64,000 nucleotides of DNA from Rhodopseudomonas_A palustris_F (GTDB lineage Bacteria; Pseudomonadota; Alphaproteobacteria; Rhizobiales; Xanthobacteraceae): positions 3,410,001 to 3,474,000 of the forward strand of contig NC_007925.1 of NCBI RefSeq assembly GCF_000013745.1, in the 5' to 3' direction. Positions 28,774-37,305 of the stretch are shown piece by piece. A program made the position numbers and the translations under genes. Within the stretch, counting starts at the first letter, position 1. Each line of letters begins with the position of its first letter. The notes beneath the pieces were generated by a model, which was not told where the DNA came from, ran no database searches, and saw only the letters and a list, made by a program, of their open reading frames with translations.

Positions 28774-29628
28774 CGCCATTGCGGCGACTCCTCCACACGC
28801 GCCGTCATCCTGAGGAGCCCGGCGAAGCGCATCGCGCGAAGCCGGGCATCTCGAAGGATGGCCGCGAGGGGCCGTGGCACCGCAGCGCGCGCGGCCGCAT
28901 CCTTCGAGGCCCTCGCTCCGCTCCGGCACCTCAGGATGACGGCGCACAGGATGAGGTTGCTTGGGATGAGCTGCTTGGGATGACCTCTTCGGACGACCTC
29001 CCGCCATTGCGGCGACTCCTCCACACGCGCCATCGTCCTGAGGAGCCCGGCGAAGCGCATCGCGCGAAGCCGGGCATCTCGAAGGATGGCCGCGAGGGGC
29101 CGTGGCACCGCAGCGCGCGCGGCCGCATCCTTCGAGGCCCTCGCTCCGCTCCGGCACCTCAGGATGACGGCGCTCAGGATGAGGTTGCTTGGGATGAGCT
29201 GCTTGGGATGACCTCTTCGGACGACCTCCCGCCATTGCTGCGACTCCTCCACACGCGCCGTCATCCTGAGGAGCCCGGCGAAGCGCATCGCGCGAAGCCG
29301 GGCATCTCGAAGGATGGCCGCGAGGGGCCGTGGCACCGCAGCGCGCGCGGCCGCATCCTTCGAGGCCCTCGCTCCGCTCCGGCACCTCAGGATGACGGCG
29401 CTCAGGACGAGGTTGCTTGGGATGAGCTGCTTGGGATGACCTCTTCGGACGACCTCACCGCCATTGCGGCGGCTCCTCCACACGCGCCGTCATCCTGAGG
29501 AGCCCGGCGAAGCGCATCGCGCGAAGCCGGGCGTCTCGAAGGATGGCCGCGAGGGGCCGTGGCGCCGCAGCACGCGCGGCCGCATCCTTCGAGGCACTCG
29601 CTCCGCTCGGGCCACCTCAGGATGACGG
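28774..29628. repeat. Tandem array of a 228-bp unit carrying family A repeat
   Basis: Units begin with CGCCATTGC at 28774, 29002, 29230 and 29459 (spacing 228, 228, 229). Each unit is a family A element plus a spacer containing GCTTGGGATGAGCTGCTTGG; the fourth lacks the spacer. Units are nearly identical, implying recent amplification. The spacer is absent from the single family A copies elsewhere. Confidence 0.9.
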
Positions 29629-29653
29629 CGCCTGTGGCGGGAAAGGCGAAAAG

Positions 29654-31210
29654 CTACGGCCTGATCGCCATCTTCGCCACGCCGGGCGTACGCAGCGGCT
29701 CCGCCAGCCTGGCGAATTCGCAGAGCAGCGAGCGGGTCTTGCGCGGGTCGATGATCTCCTCGACCCAGAACTTCTCCGCCGAGCGGAACGGTGAGCGCAA
29801 TCTATTGAGCCGCTCCTCGATTTCCTTCAGCTTGGCGGCGGGATCGTCGGCCTCGGCGAGGTCCGAGCGATACGCCGCCTCGATGCCGCCTTCCAGCGGC
29901 AGCGAGCCCCAATAGGCCGACGGCCAGGCGTAGCGCAGCGAATGCCGGTTGGCCGGCTGATGCACCACGCCGGCGACGCCGAACGCGTTGCGCACGATGA
30001 TGGTGCACCACGGCACCGTGGTCTGGTTCACCGCCGCCATCGCCCGCACGCCATGGCGGATGGTCGCCGCCTTCTCGGCCTCCAACCCGATCATGAAGCC
30101 GGGGCAGTCCATCAGATAGACGATCGGCAAATGGAACGTCTCGGCGAGATCGACGTAGCGCACCAGCTTCTGGCAGGCCTCCGCGGTCCACGAGCCGCCG
30201 TAGTGAAACGGGTCCGACGCCAACAGCAGCACCGCGCGGCCTTCCAGCCGGGCCAATCCGGCGATGATCGAGCGGCCGAAATTGGCGCTCATCTCGAAGA
30301 ACGATCCGTTGTCGACCACCGCCTCGATGATCGGGCGCATCTTGTAGACTTGGCGGCGATTGCGCGGCACCGCCTTCAACAGCGCCTCCTCGGCGCGCTG
30401 CGGATCGTCGTTGCAGGGACTCGTCGGCGGCAGGTCGTGCACCGACGACGGCAGATAGGACAGGAAACGCCGCGCGCAAGCGAACGCCTCTTCTTCGGTG
30501 TCGACCGCATGATCGACGCCGCCGGCGCGAGTCTGGATCTCGAAGCCGCCGAGCTGCATCTTGTCGAGCTGTTGCCCGAGCCGCGCCACCACCGGGGGAC
30601 CGGCGACGAACATCGCCGAGCTCTTGGTCATGATCGAATAGTGGCTGGCCACCAGCCGCGCGGCGCCGAGGCCGGCGACCGAGCCCAGCCCCAACCCCAC
30701 CACCGGCACCTGCGCCATATTGGCGATCGTGTACCAATACCATTGCGAGCCGCCGATGCCGCCCGGCAGGTTGGCGGCGCCCTTGGTCTCGATGGTCTTC
30801 ACCGAGCCGCCGCCGCCGGAGCCTTCGATCACCCGGATGATCGGCAGCCGGAAATCGTGCGCCATCTCCTCGGCCATCTGCGGCTTGTGATGGATCGAGG
30901 CATCCGCCGAGCCGCCGCGCACGGTGAAGTCGTCGCCGACCACCACCACGGGACGGCCATCGATGCTGCCGCGACCGAACACGCAGTTCGCCGGCGTGAC
31001 GTCGAGCAGTTCGCCCTGCTCGTCGTAGTCGCCGACGCCGGCCACCGCGCCGACCTCGTGGAAGCTGCCCGGATCGATCAGTCGCGCGATGCGCTCGCGA
31101 ACCGTCAGCCGGCCCTGGTCATGCTGGCGCTTGACTTTATCGACGCCCCCCATCTGCCGCGCGAAGGCTTCGCGGCGGGCCAACTCGTCGAGCTCCGGCT
31201 TCCAGACCAT
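29654..31210 (-). CDS. Acyl-CoA carboxylase beta (carboxyltransferase) subunit
   Basis: About 518 residues from the ATG at 31210, preceded by GGGGGAG. Carboxyltransferase features: RLTVRERIARLIDPGSF near the N-terminus, GRPVVVVGDDFTVRGGS, the first oxyanion site in EGSGGGGSVKT, and the C-terminal second site in MDCPGFMIG followed by VRNAFGVAG. It transfers carboxyl from biotin to an acyl-CoA (propionyl-, methylcrotonyl- or geranyl-type; substrate not determinable). The biotin carboxylase subunit is not in the window. A lone biotinyl protein lies 1.1 kb away. The start overlaps the 3' end of the IclR gene by 74 bases. Confidence 0.88.
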   Translation of the reverse strand: MVWKPELDELARREAFARQMGGVDKVKRQHDQGRLTVRERIARLIDPGSFHEVGAVAGVGDYDEQGELLDVTPANCVFGRGSIDGRPVVVVGDDFTVRGGSADASIHHKPQMAEEMAHDFRLPIIRVIEGSGGGGSVKTIETKGAANLPGGIGGSQWYWYTIANMAQVPVVGLGLGSVAGLGAARLVASHYSIMTKSSAMFVAGPPVVARLGQQLDKMQLGGFEIQTRAGGVDHAVDTEEEAFACARRFLSYLPSSVHDLPPTSPCNDDPQRAEEALLKAVPRNRRQVYKMRPIIEAVVDNGSFFEMSANFGRSIIAGLARLEGRAVLLLASDPFHYGGSWTAEACQKLVRYVDLAETFHLPIVYLMDCPGFMIGLEAEKAATIRHGVRAMAAVNQTTVPWCTIIVRNAFGVAGVVHQPANRHSLRYAWPSAYWGSLPLEGGIEAAYRSDLAEADDPAAKLKEIEERLNRLRSPFRSAEKFWVEEIIDPRKTRSLLCEFARLAEPLRTPGVAKMAIRP

Positions 31211-32108
31211 ACATCTCCCCCGTGGTGACTGTCTTGTGCGGCATCGCCGGGCGCAAAGTGAGTTCGCTGCCGTTGTCGTAGAGGCCACCCTCGGCGTTCT
31301 GAATCAGCGTGCTGATCGAGGCCGCGAGCTTCTTCAACTCGGGCCCGACCTCGTCGTGCATCCGCTGTTCGTCATACATCGCCGACAACAGCCCGATGGT
31401 GACGACCACATTGGTCTGGTACTGCGGCGACCACATCGGTGTTGCAATGCCATTGATGTGCGGGCTCCAGAGTCCGCATGCGGTGACGTAGCCGCGCTCG
31501 CGCAGCATCGCGCGGTTGCCCTCGAGCCGCGCGCGCAGCACTTGTGCGTCGTGCGGGATCTCGCGCTCCATCTCGGCGAGCAGCGCGCTGGCAACGTCCT
31601 CATCGAGCGCCGCGGTGTAGGCATGGCCGGCGGCGGTGCGGGTCATCGCAATCCGGCTGCCGGTGATCGAATGCAGCCCCAAAGCATGCGGGGCGCGGGC
31701 GAATTCCAGATAGACCAGGTGAAAGCGGTCCGGCAGCAGGAAGCCGATAGTGCCCGGAACGGTTTCCGCGACCTCCTGCAGCCGCTGCCGGATCAGATGC
31801 CGCAGCTGCAGCCCGCACATCATCGCGGTCGACATCGCCACCGCACTCGGGCCGATGCGATACTTCTGGTCGCGCGGCAGATACGCCAACTGCCCCATCC
31901 GGGTCAGGGTGTGGGTCAGCCGCGACACCGTCGAGCGCGGCAGTCCGCAGCGGTTGGAGATTTCCAGATTGCCCAGCCGGGCTTCGTGACCGTCGAAGCA
32001 GCGCAGCACGTCGAAGGCGCGCGACACCACCTGAATCACATCGTCCGCGCCTGAAAGATCGCCGGCGATGAGGCCTTGTTTGCTTAAGCGTTCCGAGCGT
32101 CGTCCCAT
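31137..32108 (-). CDS. IclR-family transcriptional regulator
   Basis: 323 residues. N-terminal winged helix: VVSRAFDVLRCFDGHEARLG then RCGLPRSTVSRLTHTLTRMG. The effector domain has the IclR pattern GSRIAMTRTAAGHAYTAALD. The C-terminal 24 codons overlap the carboxylase start, so the two are probably one transcript. A 17-base palindrome 88 bases upstream fits an IclR operator, suggesting autoregulation and control of the divergent carrier gene. Confidence 0.9.
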   Translation of the reverse strand: MGRRSERLSKQGLIAGDLSGADDVIQVVSRAFDVLRCFDGHEARLGNLEISNRCGLPRSTVSRLTHTLTRMGQLAYLPRDQKYRIGPSAVAMSTAMMCGLQLRHLIRQRLQEVAETVPGTIGFLLPDRFHLVYLEFARAPHALGLHSITGSRIAMTRTAAGHAYTAALDEDVASALLAEMEREIPHDAQVLRARLEGNRAMLRERGYVTACGLWSPHINGIATPMWSPQYQTNVVVTIGLLSAMYDEQRMHDEVGPELKKLAASISTLIQNAEGGLYDNGSELTLRPAMPHKTVTTGEMYGLEAGARRVGPPRSLRAADGGRR

Positions 32109-32195
32109 TTTTTGTCCACGTGATTGTGAGAGCCCGTCGCGCTCGCGTCACACCGCCCATCGGGGCGCCGCAGCGCATCGCTCTCATTCCGCAGT

Positions 32196-32212
32196 GTGGA
32201 ATATAATTCCAC
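32196..32212. promoter_or_regulatory. Palindromic IclR-type operator candidate
   Basis: GTGGAATATAATTCCAC: two perfect 7-base arms around ATA. It resembles the classical IclR-box pattern (TGGAAAT-N-ATTTCCA) and lies between the divergent IclR gene and the biotinyl carrier gene. Seen: the dyad and its position. Inferred: binding by the adjacent regulator. Confidence 0.6.
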
Positions 32213-32359
32213 TTGATCAGCACGCTACATCAGGCAATCTGCATCGACAACATCCAGTCGCGCGACTGACGCGGTCTGATACTAACTATTTGGCGCATAT
32301 TTTATCGCAATACCGTCGGCGGTTTGCGGCGAAAGCGCGCACGCAAACCGGGAGTGCAG

Positions 32360-32581
32360 ATGGCCGAAATCAGAATCGTCACCGAAGTCGCCGGCCGGGT
32401 CTGCGCGCTGCCGGTCGAGGTCGGCGGCGCCGTCGGCGCGGGCGATGACATAGTGGTGGTCGAAGCCATGAAGATGGAGATCCCGGCTGCGACTCCCGCC
32501 GGCGGCACGCTGACCGCGCTGTTGGTCGGTCTCGACGACGTCGTCGCCGAAGGCCAGGTGTTGGCGATCGTGGCGGGCTGA
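32360..32581 (+). CDS. Biotin/lipoyl attachment domain protein (biotinyl carrier)
   Basis: 73 residues, a single biotinyl domain. The attachment lysine lies in VVVEAMKMEIPA, flanked by the usual beta-strand repeats (VCALPVEVGGAVGAGD and VAEGQVLAIV). The protein would carry carboxybiotin to a carboxyltransferase such as the one encoded at 29654-31210. It is divergent from the IclR gene and shares the intervening operator candidate. Confidence 0.9.
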   Translation: MAEIRIVTEVAGRVCALPVEVGGAVGAGDDIVVVEAMKMEIPAATPAGGTLTALLVGLDDVVAEGQVLAIVAG

Positions 32582-32732
32582 CGCGACGTCAAGGCTGGCT
32601 TGGCAGGCAGCGTTCGAGATCTCCGAGCACACCCTTCGCCGGGGTGCTCGGAGTCCGTCGGCAACCGTCGCAAATGCGATCGGGCGGTTAGCTCAGCCGG
32701 TCTTCGCCGGACTTTCCGGCCATCCCCGGAAC

Positions 32733-33899
32733 TCAGCGCGCCGGCTCGAGCAGCGAGACGTAGTTGGCGACCGCGGCGCCGCCCATATTGAAAATGCCGG
32801 CGAGCTTGGCGTCCTTGATCTGCATGCCCTCCGGCGCCTGGCCGAGCAGCTGCATCGCACAGAGCACGTGCATCGACACCCCGGTGGCGCCGATCGGATG
32901 GCCTTTGGCCTTGAGGCCACCGGACGGATTGATCGGCAGCTTGCCGTCCTTGCGGGTCCAACCTTCCTTGATGGCGCGGGCGCCCTGCCCGGCCGGCGTC
33001 AGGCCCATCGCCTCGTATTCGATCAGTTCGGCGATGGTGAAGCAATCGTGGGTCTCGACGAAGGACAGATCCTGCAGGGTCGCGCCGGCGGATTGCAGCG
33101 CGCGCTGCCAGGCCACGCTGCAGCCCTCGAACCGCAGAATGTCGCGCTTCGACATCGGCAGGAAATCCTGAGCGTGCGCCGTGGCTTTGATCGTCACCGC
33201 CTTGGACATCGCCTTGGCGGTGTCGGCGTCGGTGATCACCAAGGCCGCAGCGCCGTCCGACACCAACGAGCAGTCGGTGCGTTTCAGGGGGCCGGCGACG
33301 AACGGGTTCTTGTCGCCCTCAGCGCGGCAGAAGTCGAAGCCGATGTCCTTGCGCATCTGCGCATAGGGATTCGATACGCCGTTATGGTGGTTCTTCGCCG
33401 CGATCATCGCCAGCGCGTCGGACTGGTCGCCGTATTTCTGAAAGTACTTCTGCGCGATGTTGCCGAACACGCCGGCGAAGCCCGCCGGGGTGTCGCCGTC
33501 CTCGATCAGATAGGAGGCGCGCAGCAAGTTCTTGCCGATCTCCGGCCCCGGGGTCTTGGTCATCTGCTCGACGCCGACCACCAAGACGATCTTGGCGCCG
33601 GCGGCGACCGACTTCACCGCCTGGTGCACCGCGGCCGATCCGGTGGCGCAGGCGTTCTCAACCCGGGTCGCCGGTTTGAACCGCAGCTCGGGGTCGGCCT
33701 GCAGCACCAAGGCGGCGGTAAAATCCTGCGGCGAGAACCCGGCGTTGAAATGCCCGAGGATGATCTCGTCGACGTCGGCGGCGGCGATGCCGGCGTCCGC
33801 CAAGGCGTCGGCCGCCACCCGCACGATCAGGCTCTCGACGGTCTCGGCTTCGAGCTTGCCGAACGGCGTGTGCGCCCACCCGACGATGCTGGCTGTCAT
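32733..33899 (-). CDS. Thiolase family protein (SCP-x-like acetyl-CoA acetyltransferase)
   Basis: 388 residues. Nucleophile Cys84 in ENACATGSAAVH; His284 in VETHDCFTIAE; C-terminal GGLKAKGHPIGATG with His334. The HDCFT variant marks the SCP2/SCP-x-like thiolases, which cleave branched 3-ketoacyl-CoA. GGGAGAG precedes the ATG. It fits the acyl-CoA degradation theme of the region. Confidence 0.9.
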   Translation of the reverse strand: MTASIVGWAHTPFGKLEAETVESLIVRVAADALADAGIAAADVDEIILGHFNAGFSPQDFTAALVLQADPELRFKPATRVENACATGSAAVHQAVKSVAAGAKIVLVVGVEQMTKTPGPEIGKNLLRASYLIEDGDTPAGFAGVFGNIAQKYFQKYGDQSDALAMIAAKNHHNGVSNPYAQMRKDIGFDFCRAEGDKNPFVAGPLKRTDCSLVSDGAAALVITDADTAKAMSKAVTIKATAHAQDFLPMSKRDILRFEGCSVAWQRALQSAGATLQDLSFVETHDCFTIAELIEYEAMGLTPAGQGARAIKEGWTRKDGKLPINPSGGLKAKGHPIGATGVSMHVLCAMQLLGQAPEGMQIKDAKLAGIFNMGGAAVANYVSLLEPAR

Positions 33900-34030
33900 A
33901 CGGTCTCTCCCTTGGTCCGGCCGCGTTCTCGGGCAGCCTCAAGGGCAGCATAACCGGTTTTTGCCGCCGCTCAATCTGCCACGGCTTTGCCGCAAGATTT
34001 TTCGCGAGCTTTTCAGGGTGCCCCGCCTCC

Positions 34031-34065
34031 AAAACGACAACGCCCGCTCGCAACAGGTGCGGGCG
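34031..34065 (-). terminator. Candidate intrinsic terminator of the Tyr/Gly-rich gene
   Basis: On the minus strand a stem CGCCCGC / GCGGGCG with an 11-base loop is followed, after TTGTCG, by TTTT. It lies 27 bases past the stop codon of the gene at 34092. Confidence 0.45.
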
Positions 34066-34091
34066 AGCGCCGAGTTCCGGATCGACCTCGA

Positions 34092-34733
34092 TCAGCGATA
34101 ATGGCGTTGACCGTAATGCGGGGCGCCATAGCCGCCGCGCGGCGTCGCCGAGTAGCGCGGCGCGCCGTAACGCGGCATGCCATAGCGCATGTTGTGATGC
34201 ATGGCCGGCGTCATGCGATGCGACGGCAAGCCGTAGCGCGGCGCGTAGCCCGGCCTTGCATAGCCGGACCGGTAGCCAGACCGATAGCCGGAATGGCCGT
34301 AGCCGTAACGATAGCTCGGACGTGCGTAGCCGGCATAGCCATGGCCGCGCCAGGAGCGATATTGCGGGCGATGCCGATAGCCGTAGGAATAGCCGCGCGA
34401 CACCGTGGCTTCCTGATAATACGGCTCCGGCGCATACATCCCCGGACCGGAATAGGTCGGGCCCTGATTGACGTAGTAATATTGCGGCGACGGATCCGGC
34501 AGCCGTTCGTAGCTGGTGGCGATATCGTAGCCGAGGCCGTAACCGACGCCGATGCCGTAGGCCGCGCCGTAGCCATAATAGCCGCCATAGGCCGGCTGGC
34601 CGCACGGCGACACGTAGGTCTGCGCGCAAGGCGAGCAGCTGGTGAACAGGCCGCCGCCGCAGGCCATCGCCGGGGCGGAGCTGACTGCCAACACGGCGGC
34701 GGCCGCCGCCACTCCAGAAATCACTAAACGCAT
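34092..34733 (-). CDS. Secreted Tyr/Gly/Arg-rich protein
   Basis: 213 residues with a signal peptide (cleavage after PAMA) and a short Cys-rich start (MACGGGLFTSCSPCAQT). The rest is low complexity: repeated YG, RSGY and PRYG units, rich in Tyr, Gly, Arg and His, with no known fold. GGAGAG precedes the ATG. It precedes, on the same strand, a second secreted protein gene (34764-35213), with 30 bases between. Possibly an envelope or surface protein; function unknown. Confidence 0.75.
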   Translation of the reverse strand: MRLVISGVAAAAAVLAVSSAPAMACGGGLFTSCSPCAQTYVSPCGQPAYGGYYGYGAAYGIGVGYGLGYDIATSYERLPDPSPQYYYVNQGPTYSGPGMYAPEPYYQEATVSRGYSYGYRHRPQYRSWRGHGYAGYARPSYRYGYGHSGYRSGYRSGYARPGYAPRYGLPSHRMTPAMHHNMRYGMPRYGAPRYSATPRGGYGAPHYGQRHYR

Positions 34734-34763
34734 GACGCTCTCCTGTGGGTGTTTTCTTGCGGG

Positions 34764-35213
34764 TTAGTATCGTGGTCTGCGGAAATTCGGACGCGGCAAT
34801 TCCGGCGCCAGGATCACCGGCGGCGGATCGAACGACGCCTCCGGCTGCGCCGCCGGCGGCGCCGATTGCGCCGACCAGGACTGATGAAAACTCTCGGCCG
34901 GCTTCGGCAATTTGCGGTTCTCGGGCGGTTCGATTTCCAGCCGGCCGTAGCCCGGCAACTGGCTCGACCCCGGATAATAGTGCCCGACATGCGGCACCGG
35001 ATCGATATAGCGCCCGCCATAGATCGTCGGCTGCACGTGGGTGCCGCGCGCCAATCCCCAATCGCCTTCGATCACCGCGTAGGAGGCGTCGCGGCCGTTG
35101 ATGATGATCGGCACGCCGGGCCGCCCCGGAATCACGATCGACGGCCCGCTGTCGAGCGCCGCCGCACTCCACGTCGTTCCGATCAGAATGGCCAATGCAC
35201 AAGCCCCACGCAT
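34764..35213 (-). CDS. Secreted Pro-rich hypothetical protein
   Basis: 149 residues. Signal peptide (ALAILIGTTWSAAA), then a short globular region with GRPGVPIIINGRDASYAVIEGD, and a proline-rich tail. I recognise no family. Upstream of and co-oriented with the Tyr/Gly-rich gene, so likely co-expressed. GAGGG lies upstream of the ATG. Confidence 0.75.
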   Translation of the reverse strand: MRGACALAILIGTTWSAAALDSGPSIVIPGRPGVPIIINGRDASYAVIEGDWGLARGTHVQPTIYGGRYIDPVPHVGHYYPGSSQLPGYGRLEIEPPENRKLPKPAESFHQSWSAQSAPPAAQPEASFDPPPVILAPELPRPNFRRPRY

Positions 35214-35448
35214 GGTCGACCCTCACCCCTGTTTGGCTAAAGGTAGCCGAAAACACGCGACGATGGGTTAAGGCGGCGGCCCGATTTGCCGGTAAGCCTA
35301 ACGCGAAAGGATATATCGGAGCTCAATTGCAAGGATTTGGGTGGCCGAGCTTAGCAGCGGCACCGGTTCCGGCGCCGCCACCATGCCGACAAATCTTGCC
35401 CGGCGGCCTTGTCGCGGCGCGGCGGCGCTGCTAGCTGTGCGGCGAAAT

Positions 35449-35523
35449 GCCGGTTTAGCTCAGCGGTAGAGCAGCGGTTTTGTAAACCGAAGGTCGGGAG
35501 TTCAATCCTCTCAACCGGCACCA
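35449..35523 (+). tRNA. tRNA-Thr (UGU)
   Basis: Full cloverleaf: acceptor GCCGGTT pairs with AACCGGC, D-arm GCTC/GAGC, anticodon loop TTTGTAA giving anticodon UGU, T-arm GGGAG TTCAATC CTCTC. The discriminator is A and the 3' CCA is encoded. The anticodon reads ACA and other threonine codons. Confidence 0.96.
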
Positions 35524-35612
35524 TTAGTCGTGCAGCTCACCTGGCGGCTGGGCCTGCAAACCGACCGGCATTTGCGAGCAGTTCGCTGCTATGCCTTACG
35601 TCCTTCCAGCCC

Positions 35613-35720
35613 TTAAAGCATCGTCCAAAGCACGATCAGATTGACCGCGCAGGCCACCGACAGGCCGACGGCCAGCACGGTCTGAATGGCATTGCGGTGG
35701 GTGTTGAGGGTCATGTTCAT
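35613..35720 (-). CDS. Small membrane peptide candidate (35 aa)
   Basis: Reads MNMTLNTHRNAIQTVLAV and continues with a hydrophobic helix (GLSVACAVNLIVLWTML). One transmembrane segment with a polar, cytosolic-looking N-terminus. No clear Shine-Dalgarno sequence. It lies 3' of tRNA-Thr on the other strand. The composition is like small membrane proteins in this group, but function is unknown. Confidence 0.5.
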   Translation of the reverse strand: MNMTLNTHRNAIQTVLAVGLSVACAVNLIVLWTML

Positions 35721-35890
35721 CGCACCGACAACATCGGGCGATTCGCGCCCCGGAGTCCCGCAGGTTATTTTCGCGGTGATTCAGGACTCGTTTACGATTG
35801 ATTCTCGCGCGGGCATGGCACAGCGGCCCAAACCTGCCGCCGTCACCCTGCCCCGGCGGACCAGAACGCGGAGGCCCGCGGACGCAGCGA

Positions 35891-35914
35891 AAAGGCCGGC
35901 GCGAGGCCGGCCTT
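35891..35914 (-). terminator. Intrinsic terminator of the porin gene
   Basis: A perfect 9-base-pair stem (AAGGCCGGC / GCCGGCCTT) with a 5-base loop, the second arm merging into TTTT on the minus strand. Located about 30 bases past the porin stop codon. Confidence 0.78.
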
Positions 35915-35944
35915 CCGCCTGACGATGGATGAGAGAAAGACGAC

Positions 35945-36655
35945 TTAGTATTTTGCGACCGCCGGGCCACCCCAGCCGAAACGATAGTTCAAGCCGGCCT
36001 TGACGGTGTGTTCGTCGTTGCGAACGCTGGCACCGAGCACATCCGGCGGGCCGCCGGTGAAGGTGGTGTTGCCGAAATCGTAGTACTGATACTCCACTTT
36101 GGCCGACCAGTTCGGCGCGAACATGTATTCGAGGCCGGCACCCACGGTGTAACCGTCGCGATGGTTGCCGCTGGTGGTGAAGGGCACGCCCACGCCCGTG
36201 TTGCTCAGGTCGAGGCTGGAGTCGCGGAATGCATAACCGCCCTTGGCATACAGCAACGCCGGACCCCAGGTGTAGCCGAGCCGCCCGGTCACCGAACCCA
36301 GCCCGCGATTGTCCTGCGTGACCAGCGATCCGCCGGGGAACGCCAGACCGCCATTGTCGTTCGACGGCAGCCAGCTGTACTGCGCCTCGAGACCGACCAC
36401 CCAGTTCCGCGTGAATTGATAATCGGCGCCGATCTGCACACCGCCGAGGAATTGGCCATCGTTGCCGGAAATGTTGTTGTCGCCGGCGAAGGCGCCGCCG
36501 ACGTGGCCTCCGATGTAGAAACCGGTCCAGTTGTAGACCACTTCCGGCGCGGTGTAGGCCGGCGCCTTGGTGTAGGTCGGCGCCGGCAAATCGGCAGCGA
36601 AGGCAGGCGCCGCAAGGACCATCAGGGCGGCCGTCCCGAGCAAGAGCTTTCTCAT
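35945..36655 (-). CDS. Omp25/RopB-like outer-membrane beta-barrel protein
   Basis: About 236 residues starting MRKLLLGTAALMVLAAPAFA, a clear signal peptide, after AGGGGAACC. The mature protein opens with APTYTKAP and NWTGFYIGGHVGGAF, the hallmark of alphaproteobacterial Omp25/Omp31-type 8-stranded barrels, and ends in an aromatic C-terminal region. Alternating barrel strands are visible, for example VVGLEAQYSWL and AKVEYQYYDFG. Major surface protein. It has its own terminator. Confidence 0.92.
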   Translation of the reverse strand: MRKLLLGTAALMVLAAPAFAADLPAPTYTKAPAYTAPEVVYNWTGFYIGGHVGGAFAGDNNISGNDGQFLGGVQIGADYQFTRNWVVGLEAQYSWLPSNDNGGLAFPGGSLVTQDNRGLGSVTGRLGYTWGPALLYAKGGYAFRDSSLDLSNTGVGVPFTTSGNHRDGYTVGAGLEYMFAPNWSAKVEYQYYDFGNTTFTGGPPDVLGASVRNDEHTVKAGLNYRFGWGGPAVAKY

Positions 36656-36797
36656 TTTGGTTCCCCTGTTGTGCGATCCCATATGTCGGAAAACAACGTG
36701 GCACCAGTTTGGTTGCTTGGCGGAAATTCGACAGCGACGATGGTTCGTAACTGTGACCAAGCGGCAACACCCGAGTTCCGTACAACCTCCAGGCTGT

Positions 36798-37211
36798 TCA
36801 GCGGGTTAATTTCTCCAACTCGGGAAACGGCTGGTAATTCACCCCGGCGCAGGTGTCGCCGGGCTCTTCCATGATGCGGTCGAGCCGGGCGTCGACATAG
36901 ACCACGACGCGGTCGCGGATGCCGATATAGCTGCCATCGGATTTGCGGGCGTTGAAGCGAAGGCAGGAGACGTAGCGCTGCCGGCCGCCGATGCTGCGCT
37001 GGAGCGGATCGGCCATCATCGCGTCGCGGACCCCGACTGGATCGGTCAGATAGGTCCTGAAGAACGCCAACAATTCGGACCGGTAGTTGGTCGGAAACGG
37101 CTGGTTGCCGGTGCCGGCATCATCGGTGAACGTCATGTTGCTGACGCCGGCGCAGCCGCCAAGCGTCGCGGCGAGCAGCAGCAATGTCGCGGGGTGGATC
37201 AACGGTCTCAA
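36798..37211 (-). CDS. Small lipoprotein of unknown function
   Basis: 137 residues with a lipobox (AATLGGCAG), so the mature protein should be lipidated at Cys20. The remaining sequence (YRSELLAFFRTYLTDPVGVRDAM, then CLRFNARKSDGSYIG and GDTCAGVNY) is conserved-looking but unnamed. The start codon is TTG, with a second in-frame TTG nine bases later. Envelope-associated by signal. Confidence 0.75.
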   Translation of the reverse strand: MRPLIHPATLLLLAATLGGCAGVSNMTFTDDAGTGNQPFPTNYRSELLAFFRTYLTDPVGVRDAMMADPLQRSIGGRQRYVSCLRFNARKSDGSYIGIRDRVVVYVDARLDRIMEEPGDTCAGVNYQPFPELEKLTR

Positions 37212-37305
37212 GGCGGGCTCGCAGGTCGGAAAGTCCGGGCGTCCGCCAATGTCTTAACCGCTCCGTCAGCGGATTGGAATTGCCAACTCACCCGGCAAGC
37301 GAGCC

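Larger units (their letters stand above)
28439..29653. other. Repeat-filled intergenic region (about 1.2 kb)
   Basis: No gene supported. It holds a family C repeat (28527-28663) and then the family A tandem array (28774-29628). Long open frames on both strands here arise because the tandem unit is 228 bases, a multiple of three, and lacks stops. Confidence 0.75.

Noticed and set aside
26151..29483. A continuous 1,110-codon minus-strand open frame fusing mmsA to the repeat array
   Set aside because: The part upstream of 27647 overlaps the TetR gene in another frame and reads through the 228-bp tandem array, which is open only because the unit is a stop-free multiple of three. MmsA has a proper start with a good ribosome binding site.
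28774..29628. CRISPR-like array
   Set aside because: The unit is 228 bases, with near-identical units and no unique spacers; no cas genes nearby.
32682..32700. tRNA-like string gggcggttagctcagccgg
   Set aside because: It resembles the 5' part of a tRNA, but nothing downstream forms an anticodon, T-arm or acceptor stem. Probably a chance match or tiny remnant.
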